Shown: positions 43,365 to 51,666 of the stretch, piece after piece | How positions within the stretch are numbered: the first letter of the stretch is position 1 | Layout of the letters: each line of letters opens with the position of its first letter | Source: Neorhizobium sp. UBA3556 | GTDB taxonomy: Bacteria > Pseudomonadota > Alphaproteobacteria > Rhizobiales > Rhizobiaceae | Direction: 5' to 3' | NCBI GenBank assembly: GCA_002376235.1 | Contig: DFNX01000016.1 | Span: 620,001-684,000, forward strand | DNA length: 64,000 nt | The notes under the pieces: generated by a model | Databases searched by the model: none | What the model saw: only the letters and a program-made list of their open reading frames with translations | Told to the model about the DNA's origin: nothing | Made by a program: the position numbers and the translations under genes

Positions 43365-43479
43365 GGAGCTTACCGGCTCCGAAGTTAATACCGTTCGCTT
43401 GAGCAGCAATTCCTCCCATGTGCTCGCGGACATTCAGGCAAAAAGCCTGTAAAGGCGACGCGAAAGCGTCGCCTTTTTT
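43365..43479 (+). ncRNA. sRNA-like 3' end of the DUF1127 transcript (cuckoo-like)
   Basis: Three hairpins follow the stop codon. GGAGC/GCTCC lies at 43365-43380. GAGCA/TGCTC at 43401-43425 shows the anti-Shine-Dalgarno motif CCTCCC (43412-43417) in its 15-base loop. Then comes a strong terminator. Stem-loops with exposed CCUCC-type loops beside DUF1127 genes are the pattern of the alphaproteobacterial cuckoo/CcsR sRNAs. This copy has only one clear CCUCC loop, so membership is an inference. Confidence 0.6.
43451..43479 (+). terminator. Strong intrinsic terminator
   Basis: GGCGACGC, GNRA loop GAAA, GCGTCGCC, then six T, with flanking AAA giving extra A-T pairs. It ends the DUF1127 transcript. 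Confidence 0.93.
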
Positions 43480-43537
43480 AGTGCCTTGGACATCAGTCAT
43501 TGCTGCTATGCGCATGGCGCAAGCCAAGCACGTGACG

Positions 43538-44416
43538 TCACCGATTGGTGAAATGCATCGTCACCCAGCCGTTTCTCCAGATCGTGGAGAGATGACGCAT
43601 ACCTGCGCCGTTATAGGCTGCAATAACTTTCCAGCGTTGCGAAGCCAGGATCCCGGACAGGATGACCGACCCACCGGGCGCCAGATGATGGCCGAGTTCC
43701 GGCGCCATCTTCATGAGCGGACGGGCGAGAATATTGGCAATGATGAGATCGAACGGTCCATCTTCACGGAAGGCCGGAGAGTGAAATCCCGGTGCCGTTT
43801 CCACCCTTATCCCGTTGGCAATGCCGTTGCGTCGGACATTTTCGCGTGCCACCCCGATAGCGACAGGATCAATATCCGTCGCAAGAACCGGGATTTTTCT
43901 GACCTTGCGCACTGCAATCGCCAGGACGCCGCTACCGGTGCCGAGATCAAGCGCATTTCTGACCGTTCTGGCGCGCAGCACCTTGTCGATCACCTCCAGG
44001 CAACCGGCTGTCGTACCATGATGCCCCGTACCGAATGCCTGCCCCGCATCGATCTCGATCGCGACATCGTTCTCGCGGACCTTGTCGCGATCATGCGAGC
44101 CGTGCACGATGAAGCGACCGGCGCGAACCGGCTTCAGGCCTTCGAGCGATTTCGCGATCCAGTCGACATCGGGAATGATCTCGCGAGAGATCGTCAGATC
44201 AGGGAACGGCTCCGCCAGAGCAGCTGCCACCCGCTCGCGAACCATCTCCTCGTCGTTAGCCATCATGTAGACGGAAGCTTCCCAGATATCGCGCTTCTCA
44301 TCGACCTCTGTGGTGGCGATCGCAAAGTCTTCTTCGCCGAACACATCCGACAGGAGGTCGAGCACTTCGCCCGCCTTTACTTCATTGACTGTCACGTAAA
44401 GGCGGATCTCGCTCAC
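43538..44416 (-). CDS. prmA: Ribosomal protein L11 methyltransferase
   Basis: A 292-residue SAM-dependent enzyme that trimethylates ribosomal protein L11. I use the GTG at 44416 (encoding MSEIRLYVTVNEV), with GAGAGAAG upstream; the open frame begins 18 codons earlier. The N-terminal substrate-recognition domain covers residues 1-100. SAM motif I is ALDLGTGSGVLAIA, motif II is ATDIDPVAI, and motif IV is FDLIIANILARPL. QAFGTGHHGTT precedes motif I, as in PrmA. Confidence 0.94.
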   Translation of the reverse strand: MSEIRLYVTVNEVKAGEVLDLLSDVFGEEDFAIATTEVDEKRDIWEASVYMMANDEEMVRERVAAALAEPFPDLTISREIIPDVDWIAKSLEGLKPVRAGRFIVHGSHDRDKVRENDVAIEIDAGQAFGTGHHGTTAGCLEVIDKVLRARTVRNALDLGTGSGVLAIAVRKVRKIPVLATDIDPVAIGVARENVRRNGIANGIRVETAPGFHSPAFREDGPFDLIIANILARPLMKMAPELGHHLAPGGSVILSGILASQRWKVIAAYNGAGMRHLSTIWRNGWVTMHFTNR

Positions 44417-44503
44417 GGTCTTCTCTCTCAGCTGATTGTTGCGCAGACCATTGCCACAGAAGCCGTGCACCGTTCAACCGGGAACGCACTCAAACGCCGC
44501 CAA

Positions 44504-45103
44504 TCAGCCCTTGATCAGGTTGGCGAGCTTCTTCTCGGCTGTTTCCGCATTTTCCCCGTAAGCGATCGTGCCGGCAAACCGGCCACTCTGATCCAGCAGG
44601 AAGACGGACGCCGTATGATCCATGGTGTAATCACCGTTGGGATCGGCTTCATCCACAGGCACCTTCTTGGCATAGACCTTGTAGCCCTTGATCATGGCAA
44701 GAACGTCGGCCGGCGGCCCCGAAATGCCCTTGATGCGATCGGTAACGTTGGAGATGTAAAGGCCCAGAAGTTCCGGCGTGTCACGCTCAGGGTCAACGCT
44801 GACGAGGTAGCCGTTTAATTTTGTTCCGTCCGGATCGACCTTTTGCATCCAGGCGTTCAGCTCAAACAAGGTTGTCGGGCACACTTCCGGGCAATGAGTG
44901 AAGCCAAAGAACAAGGCAGTCGGCTTTTCCCGGAAAGCCTGTTCCGTAATCGGCTGGCCATCCTGAGCAACGAGGCGGAACGGCACACCGAACGGCCCCT
45001 CGGCCAGATCCTGCTTTTGCCGGGTGACCTCCAGCGTCAGCCATACGAGAACGCCCGCAAGAGCAAAGACTGCAATCCAGAGGGCGATCCGAAGGCTTTT
45101 CAT
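44504..45103 (-). CDS. SCO1/SenC/PrrC-family copper-binding thioredoxin-like protein
   Basis: A 199-residue membrane-anchored protein. One N-terminal helix (about residues 7-25) leads to a periplasmic thioredoxin-like domain with the copper-binding CxxxC in FGFTHCPEVCPTTLFEL and the conserved His in YTMDHTASVFLLD. SCO proteins deliver copper to the CuA site of cytochrome oxidase or serve as thiol reductants. No oxidase gene is nearby. It is followed by prmA on the same strand after 87 bases. Confidence 0.93.
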   Translation of the reverse strand: MKSLRIALWIAVFALAGVLVWLTLEVTRQKQDLAEGPFGVPFRLVAQDGQPITEQAFREKPTALFFGFTHCPEVCPTTLFELNAWMQKVDPDGTKLNGYLVSVDPERDTPELLGLYISNVTDRIKGISGPPADVLAMIKGYKVYAKKVPVDEADPNGDYTMDHTASVFLLDQSGRFAGTIAYGENAETAEKKLANLIKG

Positions 45104-45201
45104 TGGTCAGTCTCTTATTCAGAAAAAGAATGTCACATGAATAACCACAACCGGCCGGCGGCGCAATTCAACATGACCTAGCAGAACAGCCATGCCCGCG
45201 G

Positions 45202-45360
45202 TCAAAAGCACCAGGACAAGGCCGTCTCTCCCGCAGCCAGCAAGATGGAAGAGCCGTATTTGATCCACCCCAGAAAGCCCACCAGCGACAAGCCAAGGAT
45301 GGCAAGCCCCAAAACGAGGGTCGCAGGTAGGAAAAACTGTTGGTTGGAACTCGCTTGCAT
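45202..45360 (-). CDS. Small hydrophobic membrane protein, 52 residues
   Basis: The ORF starts at ATG 45360 and ends at TGA 45202-45204. After a polar N-terminus (MQASSNQQFF) comes a hydrophobic helix (about residues 12-32, ending FLGWIKYG) and a second, weaker hydrophobic stretch ending in ALSWCF. The composition is that of an inner-membrane peptide, not random sequence. The ribosome-binding site is poor. It precedes the SCO-like gene on the same strand by about 100 bases. I recognise no named family. A longer overlapping frame at 45119-45439 looks like a shadow of it. Confidence 0.55.
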   Translation of the reverse strand: MQASSNQQFFLPATLVLGLAILGLSLVGFLGWIKYGSSILLAAGETALSWCF

Positions 45361-45547
45361 GCTGCTGTTCTACACGAATTGATCCAGGCTGAACAGATTT
45401 ACCTGCTGCCGTATGTCGCAGACCGAGCCGATCAGACATTGTTCAGAGATTCACCGGTTTTTCACTTATGCACGGCAAAGATCATTTCAACCTGATTCCT
45501 GAAGCCCCACCTGTCCGGGCCTCTCAGCCAAATGGAAGAGTTCTGAC

Positions 45548-46015
45548 ATGAGCAATGCGATAAAGCAGTCCGGCGCCTATCTCGAGATCGTCTCCTTTCA
45601 TCTCGGAGATCAGGAGTTCTGCATCGACATCATGGCGATCCGCGAAATTCGCGGCTGGGCACCGGTCACGCCGATGCCGCACACCCCGCCTTACGTCCTC
45701 GGCCTCATCAACCTGCGCGGCGCTGTTATCCCGGTCATCGACATGGCTTGCCGCCTTGGCATGAAGATGACGGAACCGTCCGAGCGTTCGGCAATTATCG
45801 TCACCGACATTCGCGGCAAGCTGGTCGGCCTTCTGGTCGAGCAGGTTTCCGACATGATGACAATCAAGAGCGAAGACCTGCAGCCGGCACCGGAAATCAT
45901 TCCCGAAGCACAGCGCGACTTCTGCCGCGGTATCGTAGCTCTGGAGAAAACGATGGTCTGTTTCCTCAACCTCGACACCGTCATCGCGGACGAACTTTCG
46001 CGCGAAGCCGCTTAA
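45548..46015 (+). CDS. cheW: Chemotaxis coupling protein CheW
   Basis: A 155-residue scaffold that links methyl-accepting receptors to the kinase CheA. The CheW beta-barrel fold is seen in YLEIVSFHLGDQEFCIDIMAIREI, TPMPHTPPYVLGLINLRGAVIPVIDM and GLLVEQVSDMMTIKSEDLQPAPE. It stands alone, far from cheA, cheY or receptors, as do orphan cheW genes in rhizobia and agrobacteria. A near-perfect terminator follows. Confidence 0.95.
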   Translation: MSNAIKQSGAYLEIVSFHLGDQEFCIDIMAIREIRGWAPVTPMPHTPPYVLGLINLRGAVIPVIDMACRLGMKMTEPSERSAIIVTDIRGKLVGLLVEQVSDMMTIKSEDLQPAPEIIPEAQRDFCRGIVALEKTMVCFLNLDTVIADELSREAA

Positions 46016-46040
46016 ACGCTTTAAACGATCTGCAATGTCC

Positions 46041-46074
46041 AAAACGCCCGGCGTGACATCACGCCGGGCGTTTT
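46041..46074. terminator. Perfect 16-bp palindromic terminator after cheW
   Basis: AAAACGCCCGGCGTGA and its exact complement flank a 2-base CA centre. The A- and T-runs at the ends make it symmetrical, so it could stop transcription from either side. Confidence 0.9.
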
Positions 46075-46277
46075 CGTTTCTCTTGCGTTACCTCACCAAT
46101 ACGTGTCGCACGCACATGTGATGGAACAACAAGGCATTGCAAAATAAAGATTTTTTATGAAACCTTCCGGGGAGTTCTGCGGTTTAATTGATGTCAACTC
46201 AGACACGAGGCAACGAATAAACGCTCCCAATAACGTTTTTCGTCGCGTGAAAGAAAACGACAACAAGGAGATTTTCC

Positions 46278-46607
46278 ATGAACAAGGCTATTGCACTCGC
46301 CGCCCTAATTTCCGCCTCCGCATTTGCAGCCGGCGCATCCGCTCAGACGATGGATTCCCAATTTCCCGCAACATCGACCGCCGGTGTGACTGTGGTCAAC
46401 GTGACCAATGACCCAAGCTCGGGCAATGGCAGCCGCCTGCCGCAGTCTCTCAGCAATCCGAGCCCTGACGTAGTCCAGAATGCTCAGGCAGAGCTTCAGT
46501 CTGATCCGGGCCTGGCTGACGCATTGGCGATGCAGAATGTCGAATTGGCAAATGTAATCGCGATCCAGACCGCCGCGAATGGCGGAAAGGTTGTCTATAT
46601 CCGCTAA
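46278..46607 (+). CDS. Small exported protein of unknown function
   Basis: The product is 109 residues. AAGGAG stands 7 bases before the ATG. The signal peptide is clear (MNKAIALAALISASAFAAG, cleavage near ASA-QTM). The mature 87 residues contain Asn-, Gln- and Ala-rich stretches, with the repeated pattern QNAQAEL and MQNVELANVIAIQ, and no Cys. It ends in GGKVVYIR. No family is recognised; similar short exported proteins are common in rhizobia. It has its own terminator and a 200-base upstream region, so it is probably expressed as a single gene. Confidence 0.8.
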   Translation: MNKAIALAALISASAFAAGASAQTMDSQFPATSTAGVTVVNVTNDPSSGNGSRLPQSLSNPSPDVVQNAQAELQSDPGLADALAMQNVELANVIAIQTAANGGKVVYIR

Positions 46608-46627
46608 AGCGCAGCGGAGAGCAACAG

Positions 46628-46659
46628 AAAGCCGGGCACGCATTGCGCCCGGCTTTTTT
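46628..46659 (+). terminator. Intrinsic terminator after the small exported protein
   Basis: AAAGCCGGGC and GCCCGGCTTT form a 10-bp stem around an 8-base loop, continuing into a T-run. It begins about 20 bases after the stop codon. Confidence 0.92.
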
Positions 46660-46681
46660 CATGACTGTCTATAACGGCACC

Positions 46682-47191
46682 TCAAGGCGCCGGTTTGCCC
46701 TTGGTCCAGGTCACCTGCTGGCCGTAGAGCGGTACGGTGGAAATCGCCATCTTGGCGGAACCTTCCACAACTTGTCGGGAATGGGCGAGATAGATCAGCG
46801 TATCATTGGTCTTGTCATAGATCCGCTTGACTAGAAGATCCTTCCAGATGAGCGACCGCCCCTGCCGAAAGACTTCTTCACCGCCCTTGCCAAGCTCAAT
46901 GTCACCGATTTCTACCGGCCCCGTTTGTCGGCAGGCGATCGAGCTATTGGACGGATCCTCGAACCAGTTACCATTCCTAAGACGGTCGATTACACTGCGA
47001 TCGAAATAGGTGACATGGCAGGTGACGCCCTTTACCTGCGGATCGGGCACGGCCTCGACAATGATGTCATTGCCGATCCAGTCGACGCCGACCTTGCCGA
47101 CAACCTCGGCAATAGCCGGTGCGGCCGCGATCCCGCTCAGAAGGGCGGCAGCGCAAACGAAGGATAGAGTTCGACGATTCAGACGGGGCAT
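46682..47191 (-). CDS. CreA-family periplasmic protein
   Basis: The product is 169 residues. The ATG at 47191 has GGAG 8 bases upstream and opens a signal peptide (cleavage near AIA-EVV). CreA-family markers are EVVGKVGVDWIGNDIIVEAVPDPQVKGVTCHVTYFDRS and the late DTLIYLAHSRQVVEGSAK. The conserved Cys pair is in TCHV and IACRQTG. The molecular function of CreA is unknown. It is convergent with the small exported gene. Confidence 0.9.
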   Translation of the reverse strand: MPRLNRRTLSFVCAAALLSGIAAAPAIAEVVGKVGVDWIGNDIIVEAVPDPQVKGVTCHVTYFDRSVIDRLRNGNWFEDPSNSSIACRQTGPVEIGDIELGKGGEEVFRQGRSLIWKDLLVKRIYDKTNDTLIYLAHSRQVVEGSAKMAISTVPLYGQQVTWTKGKPAP

Positions 47192-47266
47192 GGACAAATC
47201 TCCAATCAACAATTCGGGATCAGAGATAAGGTACGGCCTGCCGCTTGCAAGACATGACGACTGCAG

Positions 47267-47878
47267 TCACCTGCCAAGAGCAGCCGATGGCTGTTTGCGA
47301 AGGGTGCAGGCCTCGTAGCCGCTGGAGAACAGGCGACCGGCCTTCATCCCGATGGCAGCAGGCACATCTTTGATATTAGACACGTTCAATTCAGCAGCAA
47401 TAGCAATCGAGGCTTCGGCACAGATGGCCGCGTCCTCGGCCGCATTGTGGTGAAGAAAGCTCAGGCCAAGATGTTGCGCCAGGATATTGAGCTTGTGCGA
47501 AATCAGATGCGGCCAAACCTTCTGAGCCATCTTGACGCTGCACAGATAGGACAGTTCCGGATAGCACTGACGGTACTGATCGAGACAGGCGCGCCAGACG
47601 CTGAAATCGAAAGCCGCGTTATGCGCGATCATGGTGGCGCCGGCGAAATCATCGGCAAATTCGTCCATCACCTCGGGAAACTCGCCTGCATCCTCCACCT
47701 GTTCGGGCCGGATTCCGTGTATTGCAATGTTGAACGATGAAAACCGCATGTCTTTCGGACGGATCAGCCGTTCTTCAACGCGAATGACCTTGCCGTTCTC
47801 GATCCAGGCAAGCCCGACCGAACAGGCGCTTCCGCGTTGTTCGTTGGCAGTTTCAAAATCGATAGCGATCGTCTTCAA
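47267..47878 (-). CDS. DnaQ-like 3'-5' exonuclease
   Basis: A 203-residue DEDD-family exonuclease. Exo I is IAIDFETAN with Asp and Glu, Exo II is MIAHNAAFDFSVW, and Exo III is FLHHNAAEDAAICAE, with the His five residues before Asp (DEDDh type). I propose the TTG at 47878, where homologues begin (K-T-I-A-I-D-F-E); an ATG at 47926 would give 219 residues. It is not the DnaQ of the replisome by size, more a stand-alone proofreading or RNase T-like enzyme. Confidence 0.82.
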   Translation of the reverse strand: MKTIAIDFETANEQRGSACSVGLAWIENGKVIRVEERLIRPKDMRFSSFNIAIHGIRPEQVEDAGEFPEVMDEFADDFAGATMIAHNAAFDFSVWRACLDQYRQCYPELSYLCSVKMAQKVWPHLISHKLNILAQHLGLSFLHHNAAEDAAICAEASIAIAAELNVSNIKDVPAAIGMKAGRLFSSGYEACTLRKQPSAALGR

Positions 47879-48153
47879 AGTGAAATTCCGATTAAACAAG
47901 TGCGACGCTTTTAGGCCGGACAGCATGATTCGGCAAAGCGCCGCAGATGCGGCGGCTTGACCTGTTTTGGCTTTCATGCCCAAATCCATGTCATGAGCAG
48001 CTTTATCGCCCTTAGCCACATGACCGTAACCATTCGCCCCGCAGGGCGCGTGGCGGGTTTGGCGCGTTAGCCGGTCATCCGTCCACCACCCTGCCGCATG
48101 AAGGCAGGGTCGGCATCGTTCCGCTCTGCTTCGGCAAAACCAGAGAGAGCGAC

Positions 48154-48693
48154 ATGAACGAACTGGAAAATCCTGCACCATTGGCAAAAGATGCGGCATG
48201 GCCCGATGGCCTCTGCATACGAGCGCAAAGACCATCTGACGCCGAGGGCATTGTCGCGCTCCACAACCTGCCGGGCTATCGGTATGGCACGCTGCGCACC
48301 CCACACCACACACCGGATGAAATCCGCAAGAATATCGAAAGCCAGCCAGCCGCCACGACCGCCCTGATCGCCCTTCTCGACGGCAAGATTGTCGGCAATG
48401 CGGGATTGACGCGCTTTGCCAATCGCCGCGCCCATGTCGGCAGTATCGGCATGGGCGTGCACGACGCTTATCTCGGCAAGGGTATCGGCCGGGCGCTGAT
48501 CGGAGAGATTCTCGCCCTCGCCGATAACTGGTTCAACCTGCGCCGCATCGAACTGACGGTCTATACCGACAACGATGCGGCCATCCGCCTCTACGAAAGG
48601 AACGGCTTCGTCACCGAAGGTCAGTTCCGTGAGTTTGCCTTTCGCGACGGCAGCTATGTCGATGCCTATTCCATGGCCCGGATCAGAACCTGA
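48154..48693 (+). CDS. GNAT-family N-acetyltransferase
   Basis: A 179-residue acetyltransferase. The acetyl-CoA loop is VHDAYLGKGIGRALIGEIL, with VGNAGLTRF (beta-4) before it and ELTVYTDNDAAIRLYERNGF after it, the RimI/PhnO/YhhY-like pattern. The first 30 residues are a poorly conserved tail. Substrate unknown. It is convergent with ligA, the stops 3 bases apart. Confidence 0.9.
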   Translation: MNELENPAPLAKDAAWPDGLCIRAQRPSDAEGIVALHNLPGYRYGTLRTPHHTPDEIRKNIESQPAATTALIALLDGKIVGNAGLTRFANRRAHVGSIGMGVHDAYLGKGIGRALIGEILALADNWFNLRRIELTVYTDNDAAIRLYERNGFVTEGQFREFAFRDGSYVDAYSMARIRT

Positions 48694-48696
48694 CGA

Positions 48697-50862
48697 TCAG
48701 CCACCGATAAAGGTGAGCCACTCGTCTTCCGTCATCACCTCGACGCCGAGTTCCCGGGCCTTGTCCAGCTTGGAACCGGCGCCGGGACCCGCGACGACAT
48801 AGTCGGTCTTTTTCGAGACGGAACCGGCGACTTTCGCGCCAAGGCCTTCTGCGCGAGCCTTGGCCTCGTCGCGAGTAAACCTTTCGAGCGAACCGGTAAA
48901 AACCACCGTCTTTCCCGCGACCGGGCTATCGGAAGCGGCAACCTGTTCGGCGGCCTGTGGCGTCACTTCTTCGAGCAGCTCGGCAATCACCTTGAGATTG
49001 CGAGGTTCCTTGAAGAACTCGACGATGGCGCGTGCAACGATCTCCCCGATTCCCTCGATATTGTTGAGATCGGCCCACGCATCACCGCTCAGTGATGCCG
49101 CTTCCTTCATCGCCTTGTCGAAGGCCTCGTAGGTGCCATAATGGCGGGCGAGCAGCTTTGCCGTCGTTTCACCGACATGCCGGATACCCAGCGCATAGAT
49201 GAAACGGTTGAGTGCGATGGAGCGGCGCTCATCGATGGCGTCGAACAATTTCTTGACGCTGACTTTGCCGAACCCCTCGATGTTTTCGAGTTTTGTCAGT
49301 GGCGAACTCTCCTGCCGACTTTTCAGCGTGAAGATGTCCGGCGCGGTTCGAATTTTCAGCGCATCGTCCTCGCTTTCGAAGAAGAAATCGACCTGTTTTG
49401 TCCCGAAACCCTCGATGTCATAGGCATTGCGCGAAACGAAATGTTTCAGATGCTCGGTTGCCTGTGCCCGGCAGACAAAACCGCCTGTGCAACGCGTCAC
49501 CGAATCGAGCTTGCCGGTCTTTTCGTTCTTTTCACGCACGGCATGGCTGTCGCAGACCGGGCACTTTGTCGGAAACTCGTATTTCCTCGCATCCGCCGGG
49601 CGCTTCTCCATCACCACATCGAGCACCTGCGGAATCACATCCCCTGCCCGCTGCACGATGACCGTATCACCGATGCGTATATCGTGGCCCTCCTCGCGGA
49701 TACGTTCACCGGAATTTCCGATACCCTCGATATAATCGGCATTATGCAGCGTCGCATTGGTGACGACCACGCCACCGACAGTGATCGGCGTAAGACGTGC
49801 AACCGGCGTCAAAGCTCCCGTACGGCCGACCTGAATATCGATGTTCTCGACAGTGGTGAAAGCCTGCTCTGCCGGAAACTTATGCGCCGTCGCCCAGCGA
49901 GGTGAGCGCGAGCGAAAACCGAGGCGGGCTTGCAGGTCCAGTCGATCGACCTTGTAGACGACGCCGTCGATATCATAGTCGAGATCCGGGCGGGCCAAGC
50001 CGATATCGTGGTAATGCGCAAGGATGTCTTCTACAGAGGTCAGCCGCTTCATCAGCGGGTTTACCGGAAAGCCCCAGTGCTTGAAGGTCTGCACCATCTC
50101 GTACTGGGTCTTCGGCAGATCGTTCGGCTCGGAAATCTCGCCCCAGGCATAGGCGAAAAACTTCAGCTTGCGGCTCTCCGTAACCTTGGCATCGAGCTGG
50201 CGGAGTGACCCGGCGGCGGTATTGCGCGGATTGACGTAAAGCTGCTTTCCCTGCGCCTCCATCTCGGCATTCAGCGCCAGAAAATCGCTCTTGGCCATAT
50301 AGACCTCACCGCGTACCTCGATGACATCGGGCACACCTTTCGGCAGTCGCTGCGGGATTTCCTTGATCGTTTTCACATTGGCGGTGACATTCTCGCCCGT
50401 CGTACCGTCGCCGCGCGTCGCCGCATTGACGAGAATGCCGTCCTCGTAGCGGATCGACATGGACAGTCCGTCGATCTTCGGTTCAGCGGTAAACGCAATA
50501 GAGTTGTCCGGCAGGTTGCCCAGAAACCGATAGACCGAATTAACGAAATCCCGCACGTCTTCATCGGAAAACGTATTGTCGAGCGACAGCATCGGCCGCG
50601 CATGGGTGATCGGAGCAAATGTCGCGAGCGGGGCAGCGCCAACCGTGATCGAAGGGCTATCGGATCGAATGAGCTGCGGAAAACGCTCCTCGATGGCGCT
50701 GTTGCGACGCTTCAGAGCATCGTAATCCGCATCGGAAATCTCCGGCGCATCCTTGGCATGATAAAGCTGGTCGTGATGCGCGAGTTCCTTGGCCAGCCGC
50801 TCCAGTTCGGCAGCAGCCGTCTCTTCGGTCAGCATTTCGATTGCGGTCTGATCGGCGGCCAT
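48697..50862 (-). CDS. ligA: NAD-dependent DNA ligase
   Basis: A 721-residue essential ligase joining nicks in replication and repair. The adenylation lysine is in AEPKIDGLSMSIRYEDG. The NTase/OB core is followed by the Cys4 zinc finger (CPVCDSHAVRE and later CTGGFVCRAQATEH), helix-hairpin-helix repeats (NIEGFGKVSVKKLFDAI and NNIEGIGEIVARAIVEFF) and a C-terminal BRCT domain (GKTVVFTGSLERFTRDEAKAR). The ATG at 50862 begins MAADQTAIEM. Confidence 0.96.
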   Translation of the reverse strand: MAADQTAIEMLTEETAAAELERLAKELAHHDQLYHAKDAPEISDADYDALKRRNSAIEERFPQLIRSDSPSITVGAAPLATFAPITHARPMLSLDNTFSDEDVRDFVNSVYRFLGNLPDNSIAFTAEPKIDGLSMSIRYEDGILVNAATRGDGTTGENVTANVKTIKEIPQRLPKGVPDVIEVRGEVYMAKSDFLALNAEMEAQGKQLYVNPRNTAAGSLRQLDAKVTESRKLKFFAYAWGEISEPNDLPKTQYEMVQTFKHWGFPVNPLMKRLTSVEDILAHYHDIGLARPDLDYDIDGVVYKVDRLDLQARLGFRSRSPRWATAHKFPAEQAFTTVENIDIQVGRTGALTPVARLTPITVGGVVVTNATLHNADYIEGIGNSGERIREEGHDIRIGDTVIVQRAGDVIPQVLDVVMEKRPADARKYEFPTKCPVCDSHAVREKNEKTGKLDSVTRCTGGFVCRAQATEHLKHFVSRNAYDIEGFGTKQVDFFFESEDDALKIRTAPDIFTLKSRQESSPLTKLENIEGFGKVSVKKLFDAIDERRSIALNRFIYALGIRHVGETTAKLLARHYGTYEAFDKAMKEAASLSGDAWADLNNIEGIGEIVARAIVEFFKEPRNLKVIAELLEEVTPQAAEQVAASDSPVAGKTVVFTGSLERFTRDEAKARAEGLGAKVAGSVSKKTDYVVAGPGAGSKLDKARELGVEVMTEDEWLTFIGG

Positions 50863-51072
50863 GCGGGAATCTCCATCTTCATCGCTTTTCTAGTGCAATC
50901 ACCGTGGATTGGAAGAACCGCGGCGGGTCGATGGCGCGGAAAACTCACGAACATGTTGGGGAAACGAACCTGAATATGAAGAGCCAACGACTGGACGTAA
51001 TGCCCTGCCACCTCGTAATACCTGCCTGCGATATTCAGGTTAAAATTATCAATCAGGCGGGAGATGACGAGG

Positions 51073-51642
51073 ATGGTAACTGGCTGGCGGGATAACGGAC
51101 TGCGCTATGGCCTTGTCACCCGTATGTTCCACTGGAGCATGGCCGCCATCCTGCTCTGGCAATTCTCCGGCATAGTCATCAACCGGCTTTTCGGCCGATC
51201 GCCTCTTACCGACCTGCTCAACAGCACCCATGGGGAACTGGGTGCGGCTATACTTCTGCTCGCAACATTGCGCGCCCTCTGGGGTTTCCTTAACCTCAAG
51301 AACCGGCCGAAGCATGAAAGCGGTTTGCTAGGCACTGCGGCCCGCCTCGGGCATATCTGTCTTTACATCCTGATGCTCTTCATCCCCGCCGTCGCATTCC
51401 TGCGTGCATTCGGTTCCGAATGGGGACTTGCTCTCTTCAGCATACAGATCTTACCGCGAACCACGGAAAACATCGGATGGATGGTGGCGCCCGCCAACCT
51501 GCTCCACGGAGTCTTCGCCTGGACGCTGCTTGCGATGATCGCCGGGCACATTGCCATGGCGCTGGTTCACCGCTTTGTCTGGAATGACGACGTCATCAAC
51601 CGCATGGCTGGAAAAACACGCGACCTGCAGCCAGCGGAATAA
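51073..51642 (+). CDS. Cytochrome b561-family protein
   Basis: A 189-residue inner-membrane dihaem protein of the YodB/CybB type. Four transmembrane helices carry candidate haem-ligand histidines: TRMFHWSMAAILL, NSTHGELGAAILL, ANLLHGVFAWTLL and IAGHIAMALVHRF. I take the ATG at 51073, placed 9 bases after GGGAG; the ATG at 51064 abuts that site. Such proteins pass electrons between quinol and periplasmic acceptors, or to superoxide in the E. coli member. Confidence 0.9.
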   Translation: MVTGWRDNGLRYGLVTRMFHWSMAAILLWQFSGIVINRLFGRSPLTDLLNSTHGELGAAILLLATLRALWGFLNLKNRPKHESGLLGTAARLGHICLYILMLFIPAVAFLRAFGSEWGLALFSIQILPRTTENIGWMVAPANLLHGVFAWTLLAMIAGHIAMALVHRFVWNDDVINRMAGKTRDLQPAE

Positions 51643-51666
51643 CCGCGGTATAGCCCGAGAGCCGGA

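Noticed and set aside
43418..44818. 466-codon plus-strand frame across prmA
   Set aside because: It starts within the terminator region after the DUF1127 gene and is antisense to prmA; no ribosome-binding site or domain.
45119..45439. 106-codon minus-strand frame near the SCO gene
   Set aside because: Composition is not coding-like and it overlaps the 52-residue membrane ORF, which has the better hydrophobic profile.
46085..46277. Possible EcfG promoter upstream of the small exported protein at 46278
   Set aside because: GGAAC occurs at about 46122, but no CGTT lies 16 or 17 bases downstream.
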